Part shown: one piece after another, positions 1-8,889 of the stretch
Numbering within the stretch: position 1 is the stretch's first letter
How the letters are laid out: every line of letters starts with the position of its first letter
From: Xenophilus arseniciresistens
GTDB taxonomy: Bacteria; Pseudomonadota; Gammaproteobacteria; Burkholderiales; Burkholderiaceae_C
Reading direction: 5' to 3'
DNA length: 64,000 nucleotides
NCBI RefSeq assembly: GCF_028023875.1
Contig: NZ_JAQIPB010000006.1
Location: 186,001-250,000, forward strand
Translations under genes and position numbers: made by a program
The notes under the pieces: model-generated
Databases searched by the model: none
The model's input: the letters and a program-made list of their open reading frames with translations, nothing else
Told to the model about the DNA's origin: nothing

Positions 1-760
1 TGCGCGGGCTGCCGGCCATGCATTCGCGCTGCTCCAGGTATTCGCCTTCGCCCGTGAAGTTGCCGATCAGGCCGCCGGCCTCGGTCACCAGCAGCGAGCC
101 GGCGGCCACGTCCCAGATGTTCAGGCCGGTTTCGAAGAAGGCGTCGCAGTAGCCCGCGGCCACGTAGGCCAGGTCGAGTGCGGCGGCGCCGGGGCGGCGC
201 AGGCCGGCGGCGCGCGGCATCAGGTCGGCCATGATGGCCAGGTACTGCTTGAAGTTGTCGCCCGCGCGGAAGGGGAAGCCCGTGGAGATCAGGCTCTGGT
301 TGAGCATGGTGCGCTTGGACACGCGAATGCGCCGCTCGTTCAGGAAGGCGCCGCGGCCCTTGGAGGCCGTGAAGAGGTCGTTGCGCGTGGGGTCATACAC
401 CACGGCCTGCTCGATCTTGCCGCGGAAGGACAGCGCGATGGACACGCAGTAGACCGGGAAGCCGTGGATGAAGTTGGTGGTGCCGTCCAGCGGGTCGATG
501 ATCCAGACGTAGTCCGAATCGCGGGCCCCATGTTCGGTGCCCGATTCCTCGGCCAGGATGCCGTGGCCGGGGTAGGCGGTCAGCAGCGTCTCGATGATGG
601 CCTGCTCGCTCGCGTGGTCCACCTCGGTCACAAAGTCGTTCACCTGCTTTTGCGAGATGCGCACCGCCTCCACGTCGAGGGCGGCGCGATTGATGATGGC
701 GCCAGCGGCGCGTGCGGCCTTGATGGCCACGTTGAGCATGGGGTGCAGGTTGGACGACAT
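1..760 (-). CDS. suhB: Inositol-1-monophosphatase family protein SuhB, 3' end cut by window edge
   Basis: Metal-dependent phosphatase of the inositol monophosphatase family; in bacteria SuhB also takes part in rRNA antitermination complexes. About 253 residues are visible from the ATG at 760. The family signatures are present in order: the EES motif, DPLDGTTNF (metal and substrate binding), [11 protein letters not shown], and WDVAAG followed by EAGG near the visible end. Only the last few residues of the usual ~265 should lie beyond base 1. It is divergent from the iron-uptake genes starting at 943. Family assignment is secure; the antitermination role is inferred from orthologues. Confidence 0.95.
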   Translation of the reverse strand, partial: MSSNLHPMLNVAIKAARAAGAIINRAALDVEAVRISQKQVNDFVTEVDHASEQAIIETLLTAYPGHGILAEESGTEHGARDSDYVWIIDPLDGTTNFIHGFPVYCVSIALSFRGKIEQAVVYDPTRNDLFTASKGRGAFLNERRIRVSKRTMLNQSLISTGFPFRAGDNFKQYLAIMADLMPRAAGLRRPGAAALDLAYVAAGYCDAFFETGLNIWDVAAGSLLVTEAGGLIGNFTGEGEYLEQRECMAGSPR

Positions 761-916
761 GAATTGTGGGAAGAACGGGACGCGCAGGAGCAGCGCTGGG
801 GACGGCGACCCGGCGATGCGGGCGGACAGGGGCGCGATTCTAACGGCGGACTGCAAAAAACCGTGACCGACAGAGCGGGGCCGCTCATCGGCTGGCTGCG
901 CCTGCCCGTACAATAT

Positions 917-931
917 TGATAACAATTCGCA
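917..931 (+). promoter_or_regulatory. Fur-box-like site before the DUF3649/PepSY operon
   Basis: The 7-1-7 pattern TGATAAC-A-ATTCGCA matches the Fur consensus TGATAAT-N-ATTATCA at 11 of 14 arm positions. It lies about 12 bp before the chosen ATG at 943, so iron-replete Fur could block transcription of the operon. This also argues against the upstream TTG at 916 as the start, because that would put coding sequence across the operator. Confidence 0.6.
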
Positions 932-942
932 TTGAGTTTTGC

Positions 943-1281
943 ATGACCCTCCTCGCGCATAGCGTCGACCAGGCGCCGTGGCGCCGTTTTCTTGCGGGCG
1001 CCCTGCGGCATCTGCCGCTGGTTTCCAGAATCGTGGCTGCGCTGTTCGGCGGCTATGCGCTGGCGGCGCTGTTCAGCGTGGCGGCGCTGGCGCTGCCCAT
1101 GGACAAGACCCAGGCCGTGTTCACCGGCATGCTGGGCAGCTTCATCGTCTACACGCTGGCCGTGATCTGGGTCTTTGCCGTGCGATCGGCCACCCGTGCC
1201 TGGGTGGGCCTGCTGGTGGCGGGACTGCCCATCGGACTGGCGGCGCTGTGGGTGCTCAAGGGGCAGGGGGCGGCGGCATGA
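943..1281 (+). CDS. DUF3649 family small membrane protein (iron-uptake associated)
   Basis: A 112-residue hydrophobic protein with about three predicted membrane segments (roughly residues 28-50, 62-82 and 88-106). It resembles the DUF3649 proteins that are found next to PepSY and DUF3325 membrane proteins in iron-regulated operons of beta- and gammaproteobacteria. The start at 943 is preferred over a TTG at 916 that overlaps the Fur-like site. Its stop overlaps the ATG of the next gene (ATGA at 1278-1281), which indicates translational coupling. The molecular function is unknown; a role in siderophore-iron handling at the inner membrane is inferred from context. Confidence 0.75.
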   Translation: MTLLAHSVDQAPWRRFLAGALRHLPLVSRIVAALFGGYALAALFSVAALALPMDKTQAVFTGMLGSFIVYTLAVIWVFAVRSATRAWVGLLVAGLPIGLAALWVLKGQGAAA

Positions 1282-2990
1282 GCGCAGCGAGCGTGAAGCC
1301 GGCACCCCAGGCCGGCGCGAAGAAGGCGCCCAAGGCCCCGGGCCTGCGCCAGACCATGTCGGACCTGCACATCTGGACCGGGCTGCTGATGGGCTGGTTC
1401 CTGTATGCGATGTTCCTCACCGGCACGGTGAGCTACTTCAAGGAAGAGCTTTCGCAGTGGATGCAGCCCGAGCTGGCGCATCAGGCCAAGGTGCCTGAGC
1501 TGGCGGGCGTGGCGCAGCGCGTGGTCGACACGCTGGCCGTGCAGGCGCCCGGGAGCCCGCAATGGAGCGTGGGCCTGCCCGACGAGCGCACCAACGTGGC
1601 CTCGGCCTTCTGGCGCAACCCCGGCGTGCAGGGGCGGCGCAGCTTCGAGAGCGCGCGTTTCGACCCGGCCACGGGCGAGAAGGTGGCGGCGCGCGAGACC
1701 GCCGGCGGCGACTTCTTCTACCGCTTCCACTTCCAGTTCCACTACATGCCGGTGCTCTGGGGTCGCTGGCTGGCGGGCATCGCGGCCATGTTCATGCTGG
1801 TGGCCATCGTCAGCGGCGTGATCACGCACAAGAAGATCTTCATCGACTTCTTCACCTTCCGCTGGGGCAAGGGCCAGCGCTCGTGGCTGGACGCGCACAA
1901 CGCGCTGTCGGTGTTCGGGCTGCCCTTCCATCTGATGATCACCTACTCGGGGCTGATCACGCTGATGCTGATGTACATGCCCTGGGGCAACGACGCGGCC
2001 TTCAAGACGCCCGCCGAGCGGCGCGAGCTCACGTCGCAGATGAGCGCCTTCGTGCAGGCCGAAAAACCCAGCGGCCAGAAGGCGGCGCTGCTGCCCGTGG
2101 GGCCCTTCGTGCGCGAAGGCGAGGCGCGCTGGGGCGTGGGCAACGTCAGCCGCATCACGGTCAACAACCCGGGCGACGCCAATGCGCGCGTGGTCATCGC
2201 GCGCGGCGAGGAGGGCCGGGCTTCCTACAGCCCGCAATACCTGCTGTTCAACGGCACCACCGGCGCGCTGATCGAGGCCAAGGACAAGGTGGGCGGCGCG
2301 GCCGAAACCCGCGGCGTGCTGTACGCGCTGCACCTGGGCCGCTTTGCCGACGACGCCGTGCGCTGGATGTACTTCCTGGTCAGCCTGGCGGGCACGGCCA
2401 TGGTGGGCACCGGGCTGGTGATGTGGACCGTCAAGCGGCGCGCCAAGCTGCCCGATCCGCAGAAGCCCTATTTCGGCTTCTGGCTGGTGGAGCGGCTGAA
2501 CATTGCCGCCATCGCCGGCCTGTCGGTAGGCATGGCCGCCATGTTGTGGGCCAACCGCCTGCTGCCGCTGGAGTTGGCGCAGCGCCGCGAATGGGAGATC
2601 CACGCCATGTTCATCGCCTGGGGCGCCACCTTGCTTTGGGCCTTCGTGCGGCCTGCAAAGAAGGCCTGGATCGAGCTGCTGTGGGCCGGTGCGCTGGTGC
2701 TGGCGCTGCTGCCCGTGCTGAACATCTTCACCACCGACCGGCCGCTGTGGTCCAGCCTGATGGACGGCGACTGGGTCTTTGCCGGGCTGGAGCTCACGCT
2801 GCTGGCGCTGGCCGCGCTGCACGCGATGCTGGCCGTGCGCACGGCGCGGCACAAGCCCAAGGCCAGGCCGGTGCGAAAGGCCGCTGCGGCTTCTGCCGCT
2901 GCAGCCCCCAGGCCGGCCGCCCCGCCGACCGCGGAGGGCCGCCTGCCCGGCGTGGAGGCGCAACCCGCGCTGCGCGAGGCCGCACCATGA
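1278..2990 (+). CDS. PepSY-associated transmembrane protein, putative inner-membrane ferric-siderophore reductase
   Basis: A 570-residue PepSY_TM-type protein. A first membrane helix (about 35-57) contains the HIWTG motif. After a periplasmic PepSY-like domain comes a pair of helices containing His-rich segments (FHFQFHYMP, ITHKK, DAHNALS, LPFHLM), then a second periplasmic part, another helix near 375-400 and a cluster of C-terminal helices. The repeated membrane His residues fit haem binding, as in the FoxB/PiuB reductases that release iron from siderophores. Its ATG overlaps the preceding stop, and its stop overlaps the next start. The C-terminal tail is Ala/Pro/Lys-rich and low in complexity. 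The reductase role is inferred from family and context. Confidence 0.85.
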   Translation: MSAASVKPAPQAGAKKAPKAPGLRQTMSDLHIWTGLLMGWFLYAMFLTGTVSYFKEELSQWMQPELAHQAKVPELAGVAQRVVDTLAVQAPGSPQWSVGLPDERTNVASAFWRNPGVQGRRSFESARFDPATGEKVAARETAGGDFFYRFHFQFHYMPVLWGRWLAGIAAMFMLVAIVSGVITHKKIFIDFFTFRWGKGQRSWLDAHNALSVFGLPFHLMITYSGLITLMLMYMPWGNDAAFKTPAERRELTSQMSAFVQAEKPSGQKAALLPVGPFVREGEARWGVGNVSRITVNNPGDANARVVIARGEEGRASYSPQYLLFNGTTGALIEAKDKVGGAAETRGVLYALHLGRFADDAVRWMYFLVSLAGTAMVGTGLVMWTVKRRAKLPDPQKPYFGFWLVERLNIAAIAGLSVGMAAMLWANRLLPLELAQRREWEIHAMFIAWGATLLWAFVRPAKKAWIELLWAGALVLALLPVLNIFTTDRPLWSSLMDGDWVFAGLELTLLALAALHAMLAVRTARHKPKARPVRKAAAASAAAAPRPAAPPTAEGRLPGVEAQPALREAAP

Positions 2991-3298
2991 TGGCCCTGCA
3001 CCTGATCGCCGCCCTGATGTGCGTGCCGGGTTTCGCGGCGCTGGCGCTGGCCATGGAACGTCACCAGGAAGATGTCTTCGGCGCAGCGCTGGCCGCGGGC
3101 CGCACGCGTGCGCTGCGCGTCGCGGGCTGGGCCTTGCTGCTGCTGGCGCTGGTGCTGCTGGTGCGCACGCAGGGCTGGTCGCTGGGCCTGGTGTCCTTCT
3201 CCGGCCACACCAGCTTTGCGGCGGCGCTGAGCTTCCTGGGCCTGATCGCGATCGAGCGCTGGCGGCTGCGCGCCCAACCGCGCGGGGCCGCGCGCTGA
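2987..3298 (+). CDS. DUF3325 family small membrane protein
   Basis: A 103-residue protein with three hydrophobic stretches (about 3-21, 40-62 and 68-86) typical of DUF3325, a family usually found as the last member of DUF3649-PepSY-DUF3325 iron-uptake operons. The ATG at 2987 overlaps the stop of the PepSY gene, so it is translationally coupled. No catalytic residues are evident. Function is unknown; it probably supports the PepSY reductase in the inner membrane. Confidence 0.8.
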   Translation: MMALHLIAALMCVPGFAALALAMERHQEDVFGAALAAGRTRALRVAGWALLLLALVLLVRTQGWSLGLVSFSGHTSFAAALSFLGLIAIERWRLRAQPRGAAR

Positions 3299-3419
3299 GC
3301 CGCGCCGGCTTGCGTCCGGGCGGGGGCCGACCGCCGGCCCTTCCTCCTTCATCCCTTTTTTCCGTGCGCCGGGCTCCAGGGCCTGGCGCTTCTTCCCTTG
3401 TTGTCATGGAGAGGCAATC

Positions 3420-4565
3420 ATGATCCTTCGTTCTTCCCTGCTGGCCGCTGCGGCCCTGAGCGCGCTGCTGGCCGGCTGCGCCACTGGCACTGCCAGCACC
3501 GGCGCGGCGCCCGCCGCAGCCACCGCTGCCGCCGTGCAGGCGCAGCGCCAGGCCCCGGCCCGCGGCATCTATGAACTGGCCTACAGCCCGCGCCAGAACG
3601 CCGTGTTCGTGGCGAGTTCGGGCGGCTTCGGTGCCGACGCCGCGCCGGCCAAGGTGCTGCGCCTGAATCCGCAGACCCTCGCGGTGGAACGCGAGATCGT
3701 GCTCGAGCGCAAGGCTTTCGGCGTGACGCTGGACGATGCGGGCGGCCGCCTGTACGTGGGCAACACGGTGGACCTGTCAGTCACCGTGGTCGACATCGTG
3801 AACAACCGCGTGGTGGGCGTGGTGCAGCTGGAGCCCAAGGTCAAGGGCAAGGACGGCAAGGAGCGCTATGCGCGCGACCTGCGCGAGCTGGCCGTCGACC
3901 CGGCCAGCAAGCGCCTGTTCCTGCAGGGCCATTCGGGCGAGGGCAGCGTGCTCTACGTCGTGAACACCGAGACCCTGAAGGTCGACAAGATCCTGCCGGG
4001 CCTGGGCAATGCCAAGGCTCCGGGCCTGGCCTTCGATGCCGCAGGCCAGCGCCTGTTCGTGACCAACCTGCTGGGCGAACTGATCACCATCAGCACGCGC
4101 ACGCTGGAGATCACGCAGCGCATCAAAACCGACGCCGAGCAGCCGATGAACATCGCCTTCGATGCGGCCACCCAGCGCCTGTTCGTGACCGACCAGGGTG
4201 CGGAGATGATCCGCAACTACCAGGGCAAGAGCATCCCGGGCTTCAAGTCTTCGCACCCGGGCAACCGCGTGGCCGTGTTCGACGCCAACACGGGTCGCCA
4301 GCTTCACAGCATTCCCACCGGCGCAGGGCCCATGGGCGTGCTGCTGGACGCGCAGCGCAAGCGCCTGTACGTGACCAACCGCGATGCCGGCACGGTGAGC
4401 TTCTATGACAGCGCCAGCTACGCGCCGCTGGGCACCGTGAGCCTGCCCACGCACCCCAACAGCCTGTCGCTGGATGCGCAGCGCAATGTGCTGTACGTGT
4501 CGATCAAGAACGGCAAGAAGGACCCGAAGGACGCCGCCGAGAGCGTTGCACGCATCGTGTTTTAA
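3420..4565 (+). CDS. YncE-like beta-propeller lipoprotein
   Basis: A 381-residue protein with a lipoprotein signal (lipobox LLAGC, Cys20) and then an Ala-rich linker. The rest consists of repeated blades in which an RLFV or RLYVT strand recurs about every 45 residues, as in YncE/PQQ-like seven-bladed propellers. YncE is Fur-regulated in Escherichia coli, and this gene follows an iron-regulated operon after a 121-bp gap, so a periplasmic iron-stress role is plausible. No enzyme active site is evident. It could bind DNA, haem or another ligand; the ligand cannot be read from the sequence. Confidence 0.8.
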   Translation: MILRSSLLAAAALSALLAGCATGTASTGAAPAAATAAAVQAQRQAPARGIYELAYSPRQNAVFVASSGGFGADAAPAKVLRLNPQTLAVEREIVLERKAFGVTLDDAGGRLYVGNTVDLSVTVVDIVNNRVVGVVQLEPKVKGKDGKERYARDLRELAVDPASKRLFLQGHSGEGSVLYVVNTETLKVDKILPGLGNAKAPGLAFDAAGQRLFVTNLLGELITISTRTLEITQRIKTDAEQPMNIAFDAATQRLFVTDQGAEMIRNYQGKSIPGFKSSHPGNRVAVFDANTGRQLHSIPTGAGPMGVLLDAQRKRLYVTNRDAGTVSFYDSASYAPLGTVSLPTHPNSLSLDAQRNVLYVSIKNGKKDPKDAAESVARIVF

Positions 4566-4576
4566 GCGGGCCAACG

Positions 4577-4598
4577 CCGGCCGCCTTCGAGCGGCCGG
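4577..4598 (+). repeat. GC-rich hairpin after the YncE-like gene
   Basis: CCGGCCGC and GCGGCCGG form a perfect 8-bp inverted repeat with a 6-nt loop, 12 bp after the stop at 4565. There is no U-tract, so it is not a canonical intrinsic terminator. It may protect the mRNA 3' end or act with Rho. Confidence 0.4.
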
Positions 4599-4645
4599 GC
4601 AGGGTGACAATGCGCGGTTTCGCTTCCATTGCCCGCGCGCGCCGC

Positions 4646-5374
4646 ATGAAAACCCGCTTCATCCTCATCCAGACCAGCCATGCCGGCAACGTGGGCGCAG
4701 CGGCGCGGGCCATGCGCACCATGGGTTTTGACGACCTGGTGCTGGTGGCACCGCGCTGGTCCAACGTGCTGCGGCGCGAGGAAACCATCCAGCGCGCCAG
4801 CGGCGCCCTGGACGTGCTGGAGAAGGCGCGCATCGTCGATACGCTGGACGAAGCCCTGGATGGCGTGACGCACCTGTGCGCCACGGCCATGGTGCCGCGC
4901 GACTTCGGCCCGCCCACGCGCGCGCCGCGCGCGCATTTCGAATCGCTGGTGGCGGCCGGCACGCCGCAGCATGTGGCGCTGCTCTTCGGCTCGGAGCGCT
5001 TCGGCATGCGCAACGAGGACGTCTATCGCTGCCATGTGGCGCTGTCCATTCCCACCGATCCGGCCTTCGGCTCGCTGAACCTGGGTGCCGCGATCCAGGT
5101 GCTGGCCTATGAATGGCGCATGGCGCTGGGCGGCTTCGAGGTGCGCGAGGCGGTTGCCGCCCCGCAGCCGGCCGATGCGGCAGCACTGGCCGGCATGTTG
5201 GCGCACTGGGAGCGCTCGCTGGTGGAGATCGGCTTCCTGGACCCGGCCGCGCCCAAGAAGCTGATGCCGCGGCTGACCCAGCTGTTCAACCGCGCGCAGC
5301 CCACGGCCGAGGAAATCCACATCCTGCGGGGCATCGCCAAAGCCATGGGCGAGGGGCGCGCGGGACCGCGCTGA
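4646..5374 (+). CDS. trmJ: tRNA (cytidine/uridine-2'-O-)-methyltransferase TrmJ
   Basis: A 242-residue SpoU/TrmH-type (SPOUT knot) RNA 2'-O-methyltransferase that modifies position 32 of tRNAs. Its N-terminus (FILIQTSHAGNVGAAARAMRTMGF) is the classical TrmJ opening. The knot motifs follow: ALLFGSERFGMRNED, then SIPTDPAFGSLNLGAAIQVLAYE. The C-terminal helical part ends with an EEIHILRGIAKAM motif. The length matches E. coli TrmJ (246). The start at 4646 gives this compact protein; an in-frame ATG upstream would add 14 unconserved residues. In related genomes trmJ sits beside suhB; here the iron genes lie between them. Confidence 0.93.
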   Translation: MKTRFILIQTSHAGNVGAAARAMRTMGFDDLVLVAPRWSNVLRREETIQRASGALDVLEKARIVDTLDEALDGVTHLCATAMVPRDFGPPTRAPRAHFESLVAAGTPQHVALLFGSERFGMRNEDVYRCHVALSIPTDPAFGSLNLGAAIQVLAYEWRMALGGFEVREAVAAPQPADAAALAGMLAHWERSLVEIGFLDPAAPKKLMPRLTQLFNRAQPTAEEIHILRGIAKAMGEGRAGPR

Positions 5375-5566
5375 AGCGATCAGCTGCGCCGTCAGCGTGC
5401 GCGGCGCGGAGCGGTGTCACGCCTTGAGGGCGCCCAGGGGCAGGGTGCAGCCCCAGCGCCAAGGCTCGCCTGTGCACGAGTGGCTGTCGCTTTCCAAGCT
5501 CCCGAATGTTGCAGTGCCGCGACAGATGTCGGCGCTTGTCGCTCTATGTCGCATTGTGTCTGCAGA

Positions 5567-5588
5567 TGCGAATCGGTATCATTATTTC
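5567..5588 (+). promoter_or_regulatory. Fur-box-like site before the TonB receptor
   Basis: The segment TGCGAATCGGTATCATTATT contains a 7-1-7 arrangement TGCGAAT-C-GGTATCA, and an overlapping AATAATGATA half-site on the reverse strand. This is the AT-rich island in an otherwise GC-rich 346-bp gap (5375-5720). It lies about 130 bp before the receptor start, which fits Fur repression of a siderophore receptor. Confidence 0.65.
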
Positions 5589-5670
5589 TACTAATTTTGC
5601 GCTGTCAAAGTTAGTGGGCCTGGTCCTGGATGTGGGCTTCTGCCGCCGCGGCAGGGCCTCCGGCCAGCGC

Positions 5671-5691
5671 AGGCGCCGCTTCGCGGCGCCT
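5671..5691 (+). repeat. Leader hairpin upstream of the TonB receptor
   Basis: AGGCGCCGC and GCGGCGCCT form a perfect 9-bp stem with a 3-nt loop, followed by TTTC. It ends 29 bp before the receptor ATG and lies downstream of the Fur-like site, so it would be in the 5' leader. It could be a weak attenuator or an mRNA-stabilising hairpin. Confidence 0.5.
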
Positions 5692-5720
5692 TTCAAAATT
5701 CCATCGATCACGGAGAAGAG

Positions 5721-8087
5721 ATGTCCCATATCAAGAGCCGCAAGCATGCTGTCGCGGGTGCCGTTCCCCCCCTGACAGCCGCGGCGACGCTGGTGGCACT
5801 GGCCCTGCCTGCCATCGCGCAGCAGGCGCCCAGCCTGCCGCCAGTGCAGGTGCGCGATGCCGCAGCGGCCGACTTCAAGGCCGACGTCTCGGCCAACCCG
5901 AAGTTCACCGCGCCCCTGGTGGACACGCCCCAGACCATCACCGTGATCCGCAAGGAAGTGCTGCAGCAGCAGGGCGCCGTGTCGCTGGGTGAAGCCCTGC
6001 GCAACACCCCGGGCATCACCTTCACCATGGGCGAGAACGGCAACACGCAGTCGGGTGACTCGATCACCATGCGCGGCTTCGACACCCAGGGCAGCATCTA
6101 CATCGACGGCGTGCGCGACCTGGGCGCGATCACGCGCGACACCTTCAACCTCGAGCAGGTGGAAGTTGTGAAGGGCGCATCGGGTGCGGACGTGGGCCGT
6201 GCCGCCGCCTCGGGCTACATCAACCTGGTGTCCAAGGTGCCGCAGGCCGATGACTTCTTCGCCGGCAGCGCGTCCTTCGGCTCGGCCGACCGGCATCGCC
6301 TGACGGCCGACCTGAATCGCAAGCTCAGCCTGGGCAGCGGCACCTCGGCCGTGCGCCTGAACCTGATGGAGCAGAACGGCGGCGTGCCGGGCCGCGACTG
6401 GGTCAAGAACAAGTCCTTTGGCATCGCACCTTCCATCGCACTGGGCCTGGGCACGCCCACCCGCATCTACCTGTCGCACCTGTACACCAAGCAGAACAAC
6501 CGCCCCGACGGCGGCGTGCCGACCGTGGGCCTGCCGGGCTACTACTACTCGATCACACCCAGCGGCAACGCGGCCAACCGCGACCTGCAGGCACGCCAGA
6601 GCTTCGCCGGCCTGACGGCCGCGGCGCCGGATTCGTCGAACTTCTACGGTTCGATCCAGGACTTCGACAAGATCGAGGCCAACATGTTCACGGCGCGCGT
6701 CGAGCACGACATCGCGCCGGGCACCACCCTGCGCAACACCTTCCGCTATGGCAAGACGGAGCAGTTCCGCATGGTCACCAGCGTGATCGGCCCCACGTTC
6801 ACGACGCCGGGCAACCCGTTCACCTACACCGTGGCGCGCAACCGCTCGGACGGCCAGAACCGCGCCAGCGACGGCGGCCAGGGCCGAGTCCAGACCAACG
6901 AGATCCTGACCAACCAGACCAACGTCTCGACCGAGTTCATGACCGGTGCCTTCAAGCACAACCTGAACGCCGGCCTGGAGCTGATCCGCGAGAAGCAGGA
7001 CAAGCGGCACCTGATGTTCGCCACCGGCGGCACCGGCGCCAACAACGCCACCGTGCCGGCCGCCAGCCTGTACAACCCCGATCCCTTCTTCCTGCTGCAG
7101 AACTACGCACCGCAGGAAAACGGCTCCTACGACAAGGGCGAGACCACCACCATCGGCCTGTACGCCTTCGACACGCTCAAGATCAGCGAGGCCTTCCAGC
7201 TCACGGGTGGCCTGCGTGCAGACAGGTACCGCACCCGCTTCTCGAACCTGCGCATGCCCGTGGGCGCCGCAGGCACCACGGCCGCCACGCCGCTCACCAC
7301 CGCGCGCGCGAAGGATTCCGACACGTTGTTCAGCTGGAAGCTGGGCGCGGTCTACAAGCCCGCGCCCAACGGCAGCGTGTACCTGTCCTACTCGGCTTCG
7401 CAGCGTCCGCCGGGGGGCGACGCGTTCACGCTGAGCACCAGCAACACCAGCGGCGACAACCCCATCTTCAACCCGCAGAAGTCGCGCAACATCGAGCTGG
7501 GCACCAAGTGGGACTTCATGGACAGCCGCCTGGCGCTGACCGGCGCCATCTTTGACACCGTGAACCGCAACGAGAACGTGACCGACTCGGTGACCGGTGT
7601 CTCGGAGCAGATCGGCAAGCGCCGCGTGCGCGGGCTGGAACTGGGCGTGGTGGGCCAGATCACCCCCGCATGGCAGGTCACGGCCGGTTATGCCTACCTG
7701 GATGCCAAGATCCTGCGCGGCACCACCGGCTCGGCTTCGGCCACCACCGACGGCCCGCTGCAATGGACGCCCAAGAACGCCTTCACGGCCTGGACCTCCT
7801 ACCGCCTTCCCATGGGCCTGACCATCGGCGGCGGCGCGCGCTACCAGGACGGCGTGACCCGCTCCAGCGCCGCCAACCCGGCCACGGCCAACGGCATCTA
7901 CAGCAGCCAAGACTACTGGGTGGTCGATGCCATGATCGGCTACGAGATCAACCGCAACGTCTCGCTGCAGTTCAACGCCTACAACCTGTTCGACAAGAAG
8001 TACATCGAGCGCTTCAACAACGGCGGCTCGCGCTACCAGCCCGGTGTGCCGCGCTCGTACATGCTCACTGCCAACGTCAAGTTCTGA
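5721..8087 (+). CDS. TonB-dependent siderophore receptor (Fiu/catecholate type)
   Basis: A 788-residue outer-membrane receptor. It has a signal peptide of about 33 residues ending in AIAQ. The plug domain (about 60-185) contains the typical DTPQTITVI, LRNTPGI, SITMRGF, YIDGVRD and QVEVVKG motifs. The remainder is a 22-strand barrel with blade repeats such as RNIELGTKWD and NLFDKKY, and it ends in an aromatic residue (Phe) as expected for BAM-dependent assembly. Its closest functional type is the Fiu/catecholate group, which is also linked genetically to PiuC/YbiX; piuC is the next gene. A Fur-like site lies upstream and a terminator downstream. The exact siderophore is not determinable. Confidence 0.93.
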   Translation: MSHIKSRKHAVAGAVPPLTAAATLVALALPAIAQQAPSLPPVQVRDAAAADFKADVSANPKFTAPLVDTPQTITVIRKEVLQQQGAVSLGEALRNTPGITFTMGENGNTQSGDSITMRGFDTQGSIYIDGVRDLGAITRDTFNLEQVEVVKGASGADVGRAAASGYINLVSKVPQADDFFAGSASFGSADRHRLTADLNRKLSLGSGTSAVRLNLMEQNGGVPGRDWVKNKSFGIAPSIALGLGTPTRIYLSHLYTKQNNRPDGGVPTVGLPGYYYSITPSGNAANRDLQARQSFAGLTAAAPDSSNFYGSIQDFDKIEANMFTARVEHDIAPGTTLRNTFRYGKTEQFRMVTSVIGPTFTTPGNPFTYTVARNRSDGQNRASDGGQGRVQTNEILTNQTNVSTEFMTGAFKHNLNAGLELIREKQDKRHLMFATGGTGANNATVPAASLYNPDPFFLLQNYAPQENGSYDKGETTTIGLYAFDTLKISEAFQLTGGLRADRYRTRFSNLRMPVGAAGTTAATPLTTARAKDSDTLFSWKLGAVYKPAPNGSVYLSYSASQRPPGGDAFTLSTSNTSGDNPIFNPQKSRNIELGTKWDFMDSRLALTGAIFDTVNRNENVTDSVTGVSEQIGKRRVRGLELGVVGQITPAWQVTAGYAYLDAKILRGTTGSASATTDGPLQWTPKNAFTAWTSYRLPMGLTIGGGARYQDGVTRSSAANPATANGIYSSQDYWVVDAMIGYEINRNVSLQFNAYNLFDKKYIERFNNGGSRYQPGVPRSYMLTANVKF

Positions 8088-8137
8088 CGTGCGTTCTGCA
8101 CGCGCCCGCCGATGCGGGTGCGTGCATGCGAGACTGC

Positions 8138-8168
8138 ATGCCCCGGCCCGCGCGCCGGGGCATTTTTC
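8138..8168 (+). terminator. Rho-independent terminator after the TonB receptor
   Basis: The inverted repeat TGCCCCGG / CCGGGGCA has an 8-nt loop and is followed directly by five T residues (8163-8167). It lies 51 bp after the receptor stop and only 20 bp before the piuC ATG. piuC would then need read-through or its own promoter. Confidence 0.75.
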
Positions 8169-8187
8169 TTGATGGAGACCCGCTTCG

Positions 8188-8868
8188 ATGATGCTGCATG
8201 TTCCGCAGGTGCTGACGGCCGAGGAAGTGGCGCTGGTGCGCCAGCGGCTGGACGCCGAGCCCTGGGTCGACGGCCGGGCCACCGTGGGCGAGCAGGGCGC
8301 GCAGGTGAAGAACAACCGGCAGATCGACGAACTCTCACCAGTGGGGCGCGCGATCGGCGAGCAGATCCTGGCGCGGCTGATGAAGAACCCGCTGTTCTTT
8401 GCCGCCGCGCTGCCGCACCGCTTCGTGCCCCCGCTGTTCAACCGCTACGGCGCGGGCGAGACCTACGGCCTGCATGTGGACGGTGCGGTGCGCACCCTGC
8501 CGGGCACGCAACTGCAGTTGCGCACTGACCTCTCATGCACGCTCTTCCTGTGCGAACCCGAGGACTACGAGGGTGGCGAGCTCGAGGTGGTGGACACCTA
8601 CGGCAGCCACGAGGCCAAGCTGCCGGCCGGCGACCTGCTGCTCTACCCCTCCAGCAGCCTGCACCGCGTGCATCCGGTCACGCGCGGTGAGCGCGTGTGT
8701 TCCTTCTTCTGGCTGCAGAGCCTGGTGCGCAGCGATGCGCAGCGGGCCCTGCTGTTCGAGATGGACCAGAGCATCCAGAAGCTGCGTGCCCGCCTGGGCG
8801 AAACCGAAGAAACGGTGGCGCTCACGGGCAACTACCACAACCTGCTGCGCATGTGGTCGGAGGTCTGA
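8188..8868 (+). CDS. piuC: PKHD-type Fe(II)/2-oxoglutarate hydroxylase PiuC
   Basis: A 226-residue 2-oxoglutarate and Fe(II)-dependent oxygenase (PiuC/YbiX family), usually Fur-regulated and paired with a Fiu-type receptor. Iron ligands are visible as H96 and D98 in the LHVDGA motif and H159 in SSSLHRVHP, and the 2-oxoglutarate-binding Arg is R169 in TRGERV. The length matches the family (225-227). An SD-like GGAG stands upstream of the ATG pair; the first ATG is chosen. The hydroxylated substrate is not known; a role in siderophore or receptor processing is inferred from the neighbour. Confidence 0.93.
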   Translation: MMLHVPQVLTAEEVALVRQRLDAEPWVDGRATVGEQGAQVKNNRQIDELSPVGRAIGEQILARLMKNPLFFAAALPHRFVPPLFNRYGAGETYGLHVDGAVRTLPGTQLQLRTDLSCTLFLCEPEDYEGGELEVVDTYGSHEAKLPAGDLLLYPSSSLHRVHPVTRGERVCSFFWLQSLVRSDAQRALLFEMDQSIQKLRARLGETEETVALTGNYHNLLRMWSEV

Positions 8869-8889
8869 GGGGCGTTGCGGGCCCCGGCC

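Noticed and set aside
5544-8441. A 965-codon minus-strand open frame opposite the TonB receptor
   Set aside because: Antisense shadow of the receptor and piuC; repetitive Val/Gly/Arg composition and no signature.
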